Shown here piece by piece: positions 12,027 through 24,840 of a stretch of DNA of 64,000 nt. The stretch covers positions 13,343,001-13,407,000 of the forward strand of contig CM072875.1 of assembly GCA_036937835.1 (NCBI GenBank), given 5' to 3'. The stretch's first letter is position 1. Each line of letters begins with the position of its first letter. The stretch is from Pampus argenteus. Lineage: Eukaryota > Chordata > Actinopteri > Scombriformes > Stromateidae. The translations under genes were made by a program, and so were the position numbers. Below the pieces are notes generated by a model. That model made no database searches, had not been told where the DNA came from, and saw nothing but the letters and a program-made list of their open reading frames with translations.

Positions 12027-13140
12027 TTGTCCATTCATTATGAAATCTCACCTTTGTCAGAGACACTAAAATCCCTAAAACTCAATCTCAAATTATCACC
12101 ACAAGAAATTATAAATATTTCAATACTCAGGATTTCTTTTAATTATTTTTCCATCTCTGGCATTGATAATAGTTTCTCCATTACTGATCCTGCTGTCTCA
12201 CTGGATTTGTTTTTTGTAATGTTTTTTACCATTATTGCTGACAGACATGCCACTTATAAAAAAACATAATTAAACACAGATACAGTCCTTGGTAGTCCAC
12301 ACAACTCTCCAATGCCATCAACAACAAAGCCTGGTCCAAGGCTAATATGATTAAGAAGGCTAAATTAAAAAAAAATTAATATGAGTTATACATCTTTACC
12401 TGTGATAGCTCCAGAAAATGTTGGAACACTACAGCACAGTCACATCTCCCACCACAACTAGTATCTGGTCATATTTCCATGGTTAAAAACATTTAATTAC
12501 AATTTTCTCATTACCGGTCTTTTATTTAATGTCTGTGGGTCCAACTGTAAACATTATCTGTCTAATAATCTCGACTTATATCTTCTTCATCTTCACATTT
12601 AGCACATATTTTTAACAGGCATGATTCCAGTTTCGTGAAATAGTGGCTTAGTATTACCCTTACACAAAAATAGTGATGTCAATTATTTTGCAGATGATGC
12701 AATTTTATACACCACAGGCTCCACATCAGTCCGAAGCCCTGACTCATCTTCAGTCTTCCTTTGATGCTGTCCAGTTATCACTCATTAATCACAGACTAAT
12801 TTTAAATGTGGAAAAGACAGTATACATGGTATTCTCCACCTCCTCCAGTGACTCTAACTATCCGGACATTAAAACTTTAAATGACACCTATATCACTCTT
12901 GCTGAGTACTTAGGGGTTTGGCTTGACAGCAGACTATAATTCAAAACTCCCTTACAGTCTAGAGGCAATAGCCATCTCATGTTATTAATCTGTAAAGATC
13001 TACTGATGAAACGTCCAAACCACCTACCATCTCTTCTCTCATAGTAACTACAGTACAGTACAGCTCTCAAAATGAGAGAGAGGTGATTTGTAAAGCTTTA
13101 TTATCTGATGTTTTTTTAATTCTTTCTTGGAAAAAAGACC
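12027..13140 (+). pseudogene. decayed non-LTR retrotransposon (LINE) fragment, endonuclease end and reverse transcriptase
   Basis: Plus-strand remnants of a fish LINE ORF2 are visible through frameshifts and stops. At 12240-12360 are traces like the post-endonuclease linker (DRHATYKK, then NKAWSKAN). The reverse transcriptase catalytic box is kept as NYFADDAILYT, with FADD at 12687-12698. One frame later follow SEALTHLQSSFDAVQLSL, a LILNVEKT motif, and AEYLGVWLDS at 12901-12930. The order matches RT domains 5 to 7 of L2- or L1-like fish elements. A frameshift separates the FADD box from the downstream block, and stops follow. It is not functional, and the clade cannot be decided from this fragment. 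Confidence 0.85.
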
Positions 13141-14789
13141 TTGCTCTCAATGAGACTTCTTGATTAAATAACAAATAAAAATATAAAATATTTCATGACA
13201 TACTGACTGATTGCCCTAATGACTAATGGGAAATTAAAATGTGCAATTGTTTCAAGATTGCATTTATTTTAATTTATTTCATAGAAGTTATGAACATTTG
13301 ATGACTACTTGGAGATTAGTGTTTAGTTTATAAATTATGCATTTCACAACTGTTTTTTACAGTTTGAGTAATACTGTTAACAATAACAAGCAAACTGATC
13401 TTCAACTGTGGAGTGAACATGTGAAGCAAAAGTCAAAGAAACAAAAACTATTATAGCAGTCACAATAATAGAGAGTCAATAATAATACAAATAACATCAT
13501 GGTGAGCATATTACATCACCACCAGAGAGGTCACAACTCTTGGCAGTCTAACGCTGGTCGGTACTGCATTACAATCAGGATGAAATGGAAAATTAGATAG
13601 ACAATGAACAGATACCGTAGATACACCATAAAAAGTTAATGATTCATAATGTTGCAGATGAAAAATAGATTTTGGTTTCAGGACAATTCTGATTGTCGAT
13701 CCTAAAAGGCCATACACTTTACCAAACACAACATTTGGAGCTGCTGTGACTGTGCAGTTCCACAAGTGGCCTTCACGCCACAGCTCATTTCAGCACCAGT
13801 GCTGTGGACAGCTCCACTGACACATGAACAGAAAGCCTGTTTGCACCTTTCACTAAAATGCATTCATATAATCACTCATTTATCATTCATTATCTTATTC
13901 AGTTAGATTACACATCTAATTGGGTCTGTTTTGCATAGAGCAATAAATAAGAAAACAGCACTGAATGAAATGAATTGCACAACAGGAGATTACAGTTTAA
14001 TCCTCAAATGTGTGACAGCCTTTCCACCCCCCTATTATCTGTTTTCACTAATGTGATTTCTGCTGTCGCTCAGTGAAAGATTAAACTCACCTCGTTGTCA
14101 GAGCTCCTGACAATAAGCAAAAATTACAACAAAAGTTTTAAAAGAAGCTGAAAGCCCAGTATCCTCAAGATAAATACTGCATTAGTATTTAGTAAAAGAC
14201 TAAACAGTCCAGTCAACCTCTAATAAGAAACCCAAACACATAAAAGTGTACAAAGACACAATATATTACATGTAGGATCCTAACGACAAATTACCGACCA
14301 AAGAAAGAGAAATCAAACAGAGAAAGAGACAATCAGGCTTAGTTGTAGTAGAAAATCTACAGCCACGTGTGGTCAGAACATGCCAGCGTAGCCTTTGCTT
14401 TTACATCATGTGCTCTCCTTTAAACTGCATTTTCATCAGCTAATTGCTATCATTTTCATTCATATTTTGTTTTGTCCCTTTCTCCTTTATTATTTAGTGG
14501 TTTGAGTGCCTGAGATAGCACCTCGATGCAGCAGCTGTCAAATAAATCCTGCCTCCCACAGCCCTTAAACAAGCACTTTGCACCAAGCGTCGATTGTGCA
14601 TTGTTGTTGTTGTTGAAGTTATTGGCAAGTCATTGTCTTTCTCAGGAACCAACAAAACAGCCATTTATTTAACTGTCAACAAACAGTGTGAAAGTCTTTG
14701 ACTGCACGCTAGCTCCCCCCAGTGATCACTAGTTGTCTGACATCTTTATGTTGGTCAAAAAATACTCTCAGAAGACAACTTTTTGAATG

Positions 14790-14807
14790 TTTTTTTTTTT
14801 TTTTTTT
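14790..14807. repeat. poly(T) run
   Basis: This is a homopolymer of about 18 T on the plus strand, with no adjoining retroposon that I can recognise. Confidence 0.9.
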
Positions 14808-17800
14808 ACTCCAAGGCTTGTGTTCATTTTATTACAACAAGCATAGAAACATTAACTTCTAGGTTGGAGTACTTCTTCTGTCAGTCACAACTGAAGAGAA
14901 AATATGAAAGAGAGAGAGAGAGAAGGATGCCTTACAAAGGCCAGGACACTTTTGTTTGATAACTGATCATTATCATCTTCTCTCTCACAGCCACATAATA
15001 CCCACAATGCAGGCAGCGAACCATTATCCACCATGTTTTTGTATGAATACATCCCAGAGGGATCTAATGCATTACAATATAACAGCTTTGGAAATCTTAT
15101 AATCTTCACATTTCTCTATAAACCCGTCTAAACTATGTAAGATAGGTGTTAATCCAACTGTTGATTTTGTAGATGTGGTGTTGTTGATAATGTTTTATAC
15201 ATTATTTATCACTAATAAATAATTTTTTGGAGTGGCTAAAATGGACAAAATTGTCGACTGACTTTAAGCATGTTTAAATTTGACTTTCTCACACGTACTA
15301 TTTAGTGTATTTTATACTTTACTGGAGAAGTCTGTGGACAGGCATTAAACCACATTGGGTAAACATTGTGTAAATCCTTTACAGAAAATATAATTATACA
15401 GTTTGAATACATAAAATATGACAAATTGGGTATTGGGTATATTCGAGGCATGTTGACCCACATCCTTAACTTGAATGATTAATAAAATATGCAAAAGGAA
15501 ACAAAGAACAATAAATCAGCCTGAGTGTAATTTTAAATAAATTGTTCCCTTCCTCAATGCCAGTGAAACTCTATCAATCAACAAGGGCTGCTGTTTTAGG
15601 AACAAGCTGCTTCCATTCAGCTGTGGTGCCAGCTGTCAGCCCGGCCAACTCAATCATTAGTCACGTCCCCTTCGCCCTCTGGCCTGCCACGAGTCCTTCT
15701 GCTGTCTAACTGGCAGCACACCTGCATTGCTGAGTGTAAATACTGCTGTTTGCATCTCTGCTCAGTACACTGAGCTGCGGCGGTAAATCACAGGTTAAGG
15801 ATAGAGCCGACATGTGGGCAACGCTTTATAGTTCATCACAGTTCATTACTGTACTTAAAGGTCACACATTCGGCCCTGAGGAAACACGCCTACGTAAGTC
15901 ACAGAGTGATGAAAGGCAGAGAAGTTTTCAGACTGCAGGCAGAGGCAGTTCGTCAGGACACAGGGATAATTAACAAGTCCACAAGTATTTAATCAGACTC
16001 ATTATTGGCTTCTTACCAAAAATGAAATTTCAAAAACATTTAACTACGTATGATTCCAGTGCCTCTGAATCGGACTCCTTGACCCTCATCAATATTTAAC
16101 TGTTTCTCTGGGGAGGCTGGCCCACTGGTCAACCTACTCATTAAATACTAATGCTGGGTTTTATTATTATATATTATACATTATTTAGGTTATAAGCCTA
16201 AATCTCACGAGCATTAAATTGATACCATTCTCTATTTCTAAACCATGTCATCAGTTAATACATCACAATGTGTGAATGCTAAACAAAATGTATTTTAAAT
16301 CATAATTTGGATGGCATTTTGTTAAGATCCAGTGCAGAGAATATCCTCAATTTTTTTGAAAAGCAGTGTGAAATGTAGAAAAATAAGACCACTGAGTATG
16401 AAATTGGTTTATTTTATGTGTTGCTTTTTTGCATTATGGCAGTTTTTCACATCACCTCCTCTGACTGACTCAAGATCCTGAGTGTCTTTATGCTTCACAG
16501 TTGCTGGGTGCCCCATAAAATAATTCCATATGCAGTAACCCAAAAAATGATTTTGAGACAACATCCCATCACTTCTCTACTACCTGCACTCACAACTTTC
16601 AACATGAGCCATTCTCCTGAAGAGAAATATAATCTCATCTGTACAACACAACACACCACAGAGCAGCGTGGAACAGGCATTTCAGTGAATGCCTTTGGAG
16701 AAAATAGCTGTAATGGAGACAGTGCTAAAGTAGCCGATAATGGGTGCTTATAATACGGTTCCAGTTTTCTTGCCATGTTGTAGTGTTCAATATCTCCATG
16801 CTAGAAGACAAAAGACAGCTCAAGGTTTCTATGTTTGGAAGATACGAAACTTGAGGAAGGTAACCACTGTGAAGGGCTACGAAGAGAGATGACACAGACA
16901 TGCCCCAATAATTAATTTTAAACAACACACAGAATGCTTGAAACAGCATACATGCAATTATCATTGTTTTTTTCAGGTGTCTGATTGTATATGTCATACT
17001 AACCTTGTGTGTGGAAAGTTACAACAACAACAACAACTCCAAGAAAACATTTCCATGTCCCTAATGAGTTTATGAGTTACATCAAAGTGTCTTTTGAAGA
17101 TGGCTGTAATTTACAAAAACACCCAAAGGCACCTTTATGCAGCTGTGATCGGAAACAAATTTAGACAGTATAGAGCATCTTACTGGCTAGATAGAAGACT
17201 GATGATAAAACACCAGCGAGAAAATTATGTCAACAAGGAAGCAGTAAAGTTGTTCATTAAGTATATAGCACATGGACAGCTGGCATGTATACAAAAAGGA
17301 TATTAGCAGGATGAGTCAGCATGCATTTACAGAGCATTAACCCATCTGCTGATCCAGTCCTCGTAAAACAGACTTAAGAGACTCATGAACTTTATTTGTG
17401 TTCATCAATGGCTTACAAGGGGGTCTTTAATTGAAAAAAAGAAAGTAAAAGTTCAAAGTTAACATCGCATTTTGGCAAGTTTGTATCGAAATTTGTTGGC
17501 GATAAAGCACAACCGCAAGGGTAATAAACAAGGAATTAATAGCAATGTGTGAGGTATCAGAGGTTCAAATAAAGTCACAAGTGTAAACAGGGTGATTCAG
17601 TGCACCAAATAAATTAGAATTAATCACATACAAGGGTAGGGAAATCAATATATCAGTATTCTTCTATTCTTTTTAAGAATGGAGTAGTAGAGATACCGAG
17701 TGGAGTGATAAAAGCAAATTAGAAGCATCTGAATGAATAGTTACTTACATCGTTACTCATTCACCGCAGGTTTGAAAAGGTTTTCATCATCAGGTTCCTC

Positions 17801-17910
17801 CAAGACTCTAAGGACCCTCGTCAACTAACAAAACATTTCCAATCTAGATTATGTTTAATTATTTCCTCTATCTCTCTTTATTAGCACTTCAGACCCAAAT
17901 GAGGCATTTA

Positions 17911-17914
17911 ACAC

Positions 17915-17953
<39 letters not shown>
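17911..17953. repeat. (CA)n microsatellite
   Basis: A CA run of about 40 nt with one G interruption near its left end. Confidence 0.95.
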
Positions 17954-17954
<1 letters not shown>

Positions 17955-18961
17955 TCATACAAAAGGTTGACAGTGTTGCCCACCCAGAATGAACACACAG
18001 CTATTTCTAACATACTGATGTCATTCATTGTCATGTCATCAGTTTTGCATGTAATGCCACTAAGTGAGAAAAGGTTTTTGTAATTTGGTTGACTGGTAGT
18101 GTTGGAGGTAACAGTGATAGTAACCGTGGTAACCTTGAAACTCAGAAAACGTATTGTGACAGCTTGTACACTGTCAGCTCTCCGTCAGAGCTCAGTCTCT
18201 CGGGGGATTTGGATGCAGTTTTGAAACACTCGTGTCAAACTCATATCATGTCAAAGCAAATGTATATTTCAGGCATCAAGGCAGCCACAAGGACAAAACC
18301 CCGGGATCGGCAGTATCAGCTGCTAACCTGTAGCCTGAGTCTATCAAAGCCAGACAGTGTCTCATTGGTGCCTCCTGCTCCCTGTGTGACGCTGATAGCA
18401 TCAAGTGAAGCCCTTAAGTGCATCTACCAGCACCACAAAATATGTATTACCACATCTATAATAAAGTATTATTTAATCAGTAAATGCACTTCAACTACAC
18501 AACTACACTACAAAAACCTTTCAGCGGAAAACCAGTCTGGTGGTATTTTTACTTATTTAATTCGTTTTTGGATGGAATTCTTTTCACCATTGATAAAGAG
18601 AGATAAGAAATTGATTAACTTTCACACACAAGGGGATTACAGAAAAGGGCTTAGGGGACCCCTAAACCAAAGCCTCTGTATGAAGTCTCAGTTATTAACT
18701 TTGCATTTCTTGTCACATAGTCAAAGGGCCTAGACATTCATGTTAAAGATACAACTGTGCTGTAAATCCTGTTGAGGTACAGATGGATGGAGTTATTGTG
18801 TAGTTGGCTGCAAATCAGTGTACCTGTCCTGACGGTGGGGTGCTTTTATATGTTTATATATATAAAACCCTGACAGGTTCAACTTCAAGACATTTCTGTG
18901 AGAAAAGTTTATTTTCCTTAGAAAAATGTTTAATTAAATCCCACTGCAGTAGTTTCATACT

Positions 18962-19085
18962 ACAAGGATACGTTCACATCTTAAGTCTGTCTTAAAACAA
19001 GTCAGGTGCAACATGTCACATGTTTTTTGGGCACTTGACTGTTGTTTTAAGACAGATTTTAGAAAAATTGTGAACGTACCCTTTA
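18962..19085. mobile_element. foldback MITE (long terminal inverted repeats)
   Basis: The left arm starts GGATACGTTCACA at 18966 and runs through GTCTGTCTTAAAACAA and GTCAGGTGC. The right arm, read in reverse complement from 19081, gives GGGTACGTTCACA, then TCTGTCTTAAAACAACAGTC and AAGTGCCC. The two arms meet near ACATGTCACATGT, so the whole element folds back on itself. The arm sequence is that of a very common percomorph interspersed repeat that I recall as starting GGGTACGTTCACA. It is non-coding. Confidence 0.8.
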
Positions 19086-19766
19086 ATGTCTTCATTGTTG
19101 AGGTTCATCATCTGGTTGGGTGTATATTAAATATGTATCTCAGTAAAAAAAAAAAGCTGATGCATGAAGGGGAAGCACTCAGTGCATTAAAGTGCAGCCA
19201 TGGCTTAACCATAATTATTGTCTAGAAGGTACATTAATGTATTTTCCACACTGGATAGTTTTTTCATGTCACTGCAGCAGTTGGGGGGAAAACTGCTAGT
19301 AATGCAGAAATATAAATTTCACTCCATAATACTTTATATAAACTGTAATGTAACAGCACTATATAATAAATATTCATAACACCAGAATGCGCTCTGGCAT
19401 TTTCCCACAGACAGCCTGGTGTTTAAAATTTACCAGCTGACAAGTTTTTAGATATAATGACCCATGATTCTGCACAAAACTCTAACAACAACAAAGACTT
19501 AAAACAGTAGCTGCCAAATGAAGTGCTCATTATATGATCAGAGTGTTTGAAAGCTAAATAAATAAATAAAACAGCTCTGATGCCTACTCAAGCACATAAA
19601 AAAAAAAGCTTGTAATTTCTTTGGAAATGCCCTTCAAGTGCCCAATAACAGATTGATTAAAAGCATAATTAGAAAGAAGAATGACACTAAAATGCTTCAC
19701 ATGACATATATAAAAACGAATGCAAACACAAGTCACACTTGTGCCTGAAAAGATTCAAACACTTAC

Positions 19767-19808
19767 CTTCCACAGTCTCTCCACTCGGGACAAGTTTCGT
19801 GTTTTCAT
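19767..19808 (-). CDS. candidate additional dpp6 first exon (14 codons)
   Basis: The minus strand has an ATG at 19808 opening MKTRNLSRVERLWK and ending exactly at a consensus donor (AAG then GTAAGT) in phase 0. It would join exon 2 as LWK-DLVGS. An in-frame TGA lies 10 codons upstream of the ATG, so the peptide starts there if it starts in this exon. The same DNA is open in another frame (about 45 codons up to the donor), but that frame meets the donor in phase 1 and would shift exon 2 out of frame. The basic, Arg-rich peptide is not one I recognise. The evidence is donor strength, phase and position between the L and S exons only. Confidence 0.33.
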
Positions 19809-20011
19809 TCTGACGGAGCGGCTGCATATGGAGCATCAGTGTTAGAAAGAGTGAGGCGTGATCAAGATGCAAAGAGAGAGAGACGGCGAATAACGACCTG
19901 ATCATAAAGCGGACACACCTCAGTTCTCAGTGAGAATAATCCCACAGTCAGCATCTCAGCAGGTTCCAAACATTAAGATCAAGTGAGCATGCCCACGTGG
20001 GTGTGTGGCGT

Positions 20012-20030
20012 TGTGTGTGTGTGTGTGTGT
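20012..20030. repeat. (GT)n microsatellite
   Basis: A GT run of about 19 nt, about 200 nt 5' (transcript sense) of the 19.8-kb candidate exon. Confidence 0.92.
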
Positions 20031-23000
20031 AGTTTGGATGTTGACGTGGACTTTTCCCAATTGAAACACTGTACTGCTTTCTCAAGTGTAGCACACGTCA
20101 TCAAGGGGACCCCAGAATACCAAGGAGAACTTGACACCGCTGCCGTGCCACACCAGAGGAGCAATCAGAAAGAACAGGGTGTCCGACAGCTGCTGATGGA
20201 CACACTAATCTCTGAAACACAACCCTGCAGGAGATGAGGGCTGAAGCCAAAGCACTCGGCCCCTTCAGAACAATCAGCACTGAACCACTTACCTGGGCCA
20301 TTAGCTGCATCTTGCTGTTCAGCACAGATCAGCATTACACAGCACACGCAGAGCTTTTTACCCCGGGGCTGTTTATCCTGTCTGCCCCCTTACTTTTCTC
20401 CCTAGAAGCAATTTAGCCACAACACCACATTTCTGGGTTGAGAAAAAGTGATATTTATACAGATATATGCTCCTGGACTAATGCAGGCTAGAAATGTCTG
20501 TGTTTGGAGTTCAAACGGACGGAGACTATGAAGTGAAGCTAATACCTGTAATGTGAAGTACAGTAGTTAAACGTCAGCTCCAATTCTCTCCATGATTCAC
20601 TTCATGTTCTTGTTCCAGGTTCTCAAATGTGAATATTTTCTGGTCACTTCTATGATATTAAATTGAATATGTTTGGGTTGTGGACTGTTGGTCAGGACAA
20701 AACATGACACTTGAGGAGGTCACCACAAGCTTTGGGAAATTTAAAAAAAAAAAAAAGTAGACAGAAAGACAGACTTCATTTTTTTCAGTATACCGTATGT
20801 CTCCACACATGAACTATAATATATGTCCTCCTGACACATCCAGCAATAAAGCCCCTATATTCCCATGATGCACCACCCAATCTGGAGAGGGAAGGAACAT
20901 CAATCATCGTGATTCAGCTTTCCTGTCTTTGATAGGGTGCAATTTGACAGGCTGCCAGCTGTAGAAAAGTGAGTCCCTCCACAGCGATCCCCATTCCCTC
21001 CACCTCCACTACACCAAACAATCATTATCTCCTCCCCATCTATGTTCTGCTCCATGTGAGCTCCACACTGAACATCATCAAAGAAGTCAGCACTCGACTC
21101 CCACCTCAGGGAAAAGCAATCTTCTTCCCCCATCCCTGGAGCTCTGGGTCTCATTCAGACTCCCGACTCCTGACTTAGAGGAACAGGAGAGAAATATTGA
21201 CTGGAGATGATGATGTACACGTAGAAGAAGCTCCGCAATACAGAATGTGATGACTGAAGCTCTACACAATGTCCTACATGCGTCCATACACACAAGAGAT
21301 AAGTGAACGGCTATACACACACACATTTTCAACACAACACACTACCAATTCACAGCTAAAATGCAGCAAACAACTTGTTACTCCAATCCGACCTTCATGC
21401 TGAGCTTCAGGAAGAAGTAACAGGCTGCAAAGCTCACCTTCATGGCTGGAGGGACAAAACTTTACTCTCCCGTTGCTCCTCGTAGGACAAGAATGCAATC
21501 AAACGCCTGGCGAGGATGCAACATGAAAACCTCTCATGTGTTATTCAGCAGAAGACTAAACCAGAACCTGGAGGCAGGAGAGCGGCTGTGTCGTCGTAGC
21601 ATTGTTTTGTTGGTGAAGCAACACAGACGGACACATTGCAGACATTTTGACTTGTCAAACAGGTGCTAGATTCATAATGACAGCTTTTTGTTCAGGTGTT
21701 CTGGTGGTGGTGTGCATTGTACATGTAACTTCTAGTAACATTACCATATAGTATATATTTATAAGAGTAAAAATACTGATAATAACAAGCTTTGTGTGTC
21801 AAACGATATATCAGCATATTAGATTTTTTAAAGTATAATTGCTTATAATTACACTGCTGTGTAATTGTTCATTCTTAGGGCATTTTTTGAAAGTATTATG
21901 TAATTTTGGTAGTGTATGGGAAATGTGCTTGTTATAGAGTTTATAAGAAACAACCTAATATGCAATTTATATAACATATAACCAGAGTTATGTCTATATT
22001 TTTCTCCTCAGTGACGTTGCTATAAAATGTATGAAAGCAAAACCTGTTGCTCCTGTTGTTGTCGCCTCCCTTCAGGATCTACTGCCACACTGTTAACTTT
22101 CCAGCCCTGCCTTTCTTTTGCCACTCACTGTGTGTGTGAATGTGTTTATACGCCGGTAAAATTATACATGCCAGAGTGCATGTGTCTGCGTTTGCGCGTC
22201 TCCTAAGGGTGTGTCGCTGCTGTATCATGGTGGGGTCGATAAGCGAATCTGCCCGTGTGACACAACGGATTAGTGCTGCCTGGTCTCAGCCCAGAAAAAG
22301 ACTGTGAGAGGACTCGGGAGAAATGGCATCTCTGCTCTGCTGGTCTAATTCTAGCTGACAGAAATGCTGTAAAAGAAATTTCCTTCACTTGCTTTAAAAT
22401 TTTGTCTTCATTATTGATGGTTTTCATTTATTGTTGTTTTTTTTTATTAGAAATGTTAAGTTCTTTTACTTTAAATGCAGAGTTTAAGCCTTAAAAAGAT
22501 CATAAGACAAGAGTTACAGTCTTAGCAGAAACAAAAGGTTTTTTGGTGCATTCCTCAAAATGTCTTCAATAGATCACATTTGCTGACAAATTTACTTCTG
22601 GGAGCTGAACCTGTTACCCTCTGGTTTCTCTTCACACCTTCACACCAATATGTTAATTTGATCTTTCCCCTCTGTCATTAATTAAATTTTGTAATTAAGC
22701 AATGATAACTCCTTGGCTTCCCTGAAACATTGTTGTTCTTTGCAAGTGTCAAAAATCCCACGGTGTGGTTAATGGTAATAGGTGACCACATTACCTTTCC
22801 ATAGCTGTCTGAGTCCAAATCAAAACCTTATACTTATACTTATACTAGACTTATACTGCACTATATGTTGATGTGTACAGTACAGTGAAGAAATGATGCA
22901 TTAACTGGAACACAACAGTCTCTAGTGGCAAAAGAGGCACGGTGCATAGAAAAGTTGTAAAGATTAAAACATCAGTGAATAAAAACGTGTTCTTTAAACA

Positions 23001-23666
23001 CAAGGCAGACCATGGAGTAAATTCACACTCGATCTAGAGTGCTCTTTCCTCCTCTCTCAAAAAGAGCAGCACGGCTAATAAAGAAAGATAACAAAAGAAA
23101 AGATAACACCAAAAAGATAGAAGATCTGAAGATATAAATAAAAAATTAAGATGTGAATACAAGAAGAAAAATGGGAATAAGCCAGGTAAAAGACTGTTAT
23201 ATTTAGCTGCACACATGTTAACAAAAAAAAAAAAAGGATCAGAAATCTTTAAGATCCGCAGCAAAGTTACATCTGCAGAGTGAGTTAATCTCCTGTGAAA
23301 AGCAGGGAGGGGGTGTGCCTGCCATCAAGAAGCAGAACATCAAAAATGAAAGCTGACAAAAGGAGTGATTTCATTTTACCGCATGAATATTTAATCAGCT
23401 AAACCACAGATTGTAGTTGCTGTTAAAATGAAAATATCATTCAAAGTGAAGGGGATTTAGAATGTGATAAGAATAAAACGGGGAGCTTAATGACAGCCGA
23501 TGATGTGTTTTGTTTCTTTACATGATCTTCGGAGCAGGAAATATATCACAAGAGACTGAAGCTCAGGATTCGATTCTCATCACAGAGTAATAAAGCTTCT
23601 GTAATTAAACACTGACTGATACCTACTGTCAGCTTGTGTAATAATACAGTAAATCATCAAGAGGAA

Positions 23667-23683
23667 GGGGGGGGGGGGGGGGG
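23667..23683. repeat. poly(G) run of 17
   Basis: Seventeen consecutive G residues stand on the plus strand. Such a run can form a G-quadruplex and is also a common place for assembly or read error. In the dpp6 transcript it is a C run. Confidence 0.93.
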
Positions 23684-24046
23684 CAGCCTCACAGCGAGGC
23701 AGAGGCAGCAACCTGCTGACGTGCTGTTGACAGGTGGTAGTGTGGGGAGGGCGGCGTGGCGAGGGATGATCGATAGCGTGTCAACAGAGCTTTGAGGTGC
23801 TGGGCGGGGGATGGATGACCTGTTGAGATGCCCTCTGGGAACCATGGAGCAAAAAATAAAAAAAATAAAAAATGGGCATGGGCGTATATTCATCAGGAGC
23901 CAATGGTGGAAGGCGGTTTCCAGGGATGAAACACACATCATGCTTGTTACAGTGTACGTAGCTTGTTGCATGACACAAGCAGAGGACGCTCAGTGTGCAA
24001 TGTGAGGCCTGCGTCATCTCCAGATGGTGGTCAGAGTCACCAGAGC

Positions 24047-24050
<4 letters not shown>

Positions 24051-24096
<46 letters not shown>
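24051..24096. repeat. (GT)23 microsatellite
   Basis: This is an uninterrupted 46-nt GT run, the longest perfect dinucleotide repeat of its type in the window. It generates spurious poly-Val/Cys open frames. Confidence 0.97.
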
Positions 24097-24097
<1 letters not shown>

Positions 24098-24689
24098 CCC
24101 AGAGCTCACAGCCTCACCCGCTCCACCTTTGCAACCATGGCAACGCTGAGCAAGAGGTCCTGCTGAGGATGCTGCACTGTCCTGAGGGAGGGGAGAAGCT
24201 TGGCTGGGTGAGATCACGTGTTCTTTGTGCATCCTTTACTGCATGCAGTTTTGAACGATCAGCAATCCTGTATAGTGTTTTTGTTTTCATTCTTTTGAAT
24301 GTGGTCCAGTTTAATGATTTGTATTTAAGTGTGAAGCACCTCATTAATTGGATTTTGAGAAGTTGAGAGGTTTTGAGAAGCACTCTAAAACAAACATTAT
24401 AATTATTGCATTTTTGCAGTCTACATTTGTTATTGTGTTTTGAGAATTCAAGTGAGACCTTATGACCTGATCACGTGTGCAAGGTGATAGAAAAGAAGCT
24501 TTTTATCCGCAGTAGCACGGCAATGTTGGCCCTGAAATATCCCTGCAAGTTTTGAATGTTTTTTCTCGGTTTGTTTGTAGATTCATGATCCTCACGGGAT
24601 GCAGTCTACTGACTTTGATAATGCCCTGACTTTTCATATCGCACCATCAGATAGATCAAGATACTGACATTCCCATTATGCTCCAGTGT

Positions 24690-24840
24690 ACTATTAGCAA
24701 ATGTGAGAATTAACATGCTAAGCTAATGAACATGGTAAATATTACACCCACTAAAAAGCAGCATGTTAACATCGTCATTGTTAGCATGTTGACATGCTGA
24801 CGCATTTAGCTCAGCTTCGTACAGCCTTGTAGAAGTGCTA
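24690..24840. repeat. interspersed fish repeat fragment (GCATGTTAGCAT family)
   Basis: The stretch reads TTAACATGCTAAGCTAATG, AACATGGTAAATATTACACC, GCATGTTAACATCGTCATTG, TTAGCATGTTGACATGCTGA and CATTTAGCTCAG in order. This is the order of a widespread percomorph repeat I recall, whose later part is seen at 45885-46125. It is degenerate and has no coding capacity. Confidence 0.65.

Larger units (their letters stand above)
10801..19766 (-). other. dpp6: dpp6 intronic stretch upstream of the S exon
   Basis: This stretch is intronic for transcripts that start at the L or E exon. It holds the LINE remnant at 12.0-13.1 kb, a CpG-richer patch at about 11.5-11.8 kb of unknown meaning, a T run at 14790-14807, a CA microsatellite at 17.9 kb and a foldback MITE at 18.96-19.09 kb. 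It also holds the longest open frame of the window at 18089-18733, which starts with TTG and matches nothing I know. No supported exon was found. Confidence 0.75.

Noticed and set aside
23963..24366. Open frames with poly-Val-Cys or poly-His-Thr runs
   Set aside because: They are produced by the (GT)23 repeat and have no other protein-like content.
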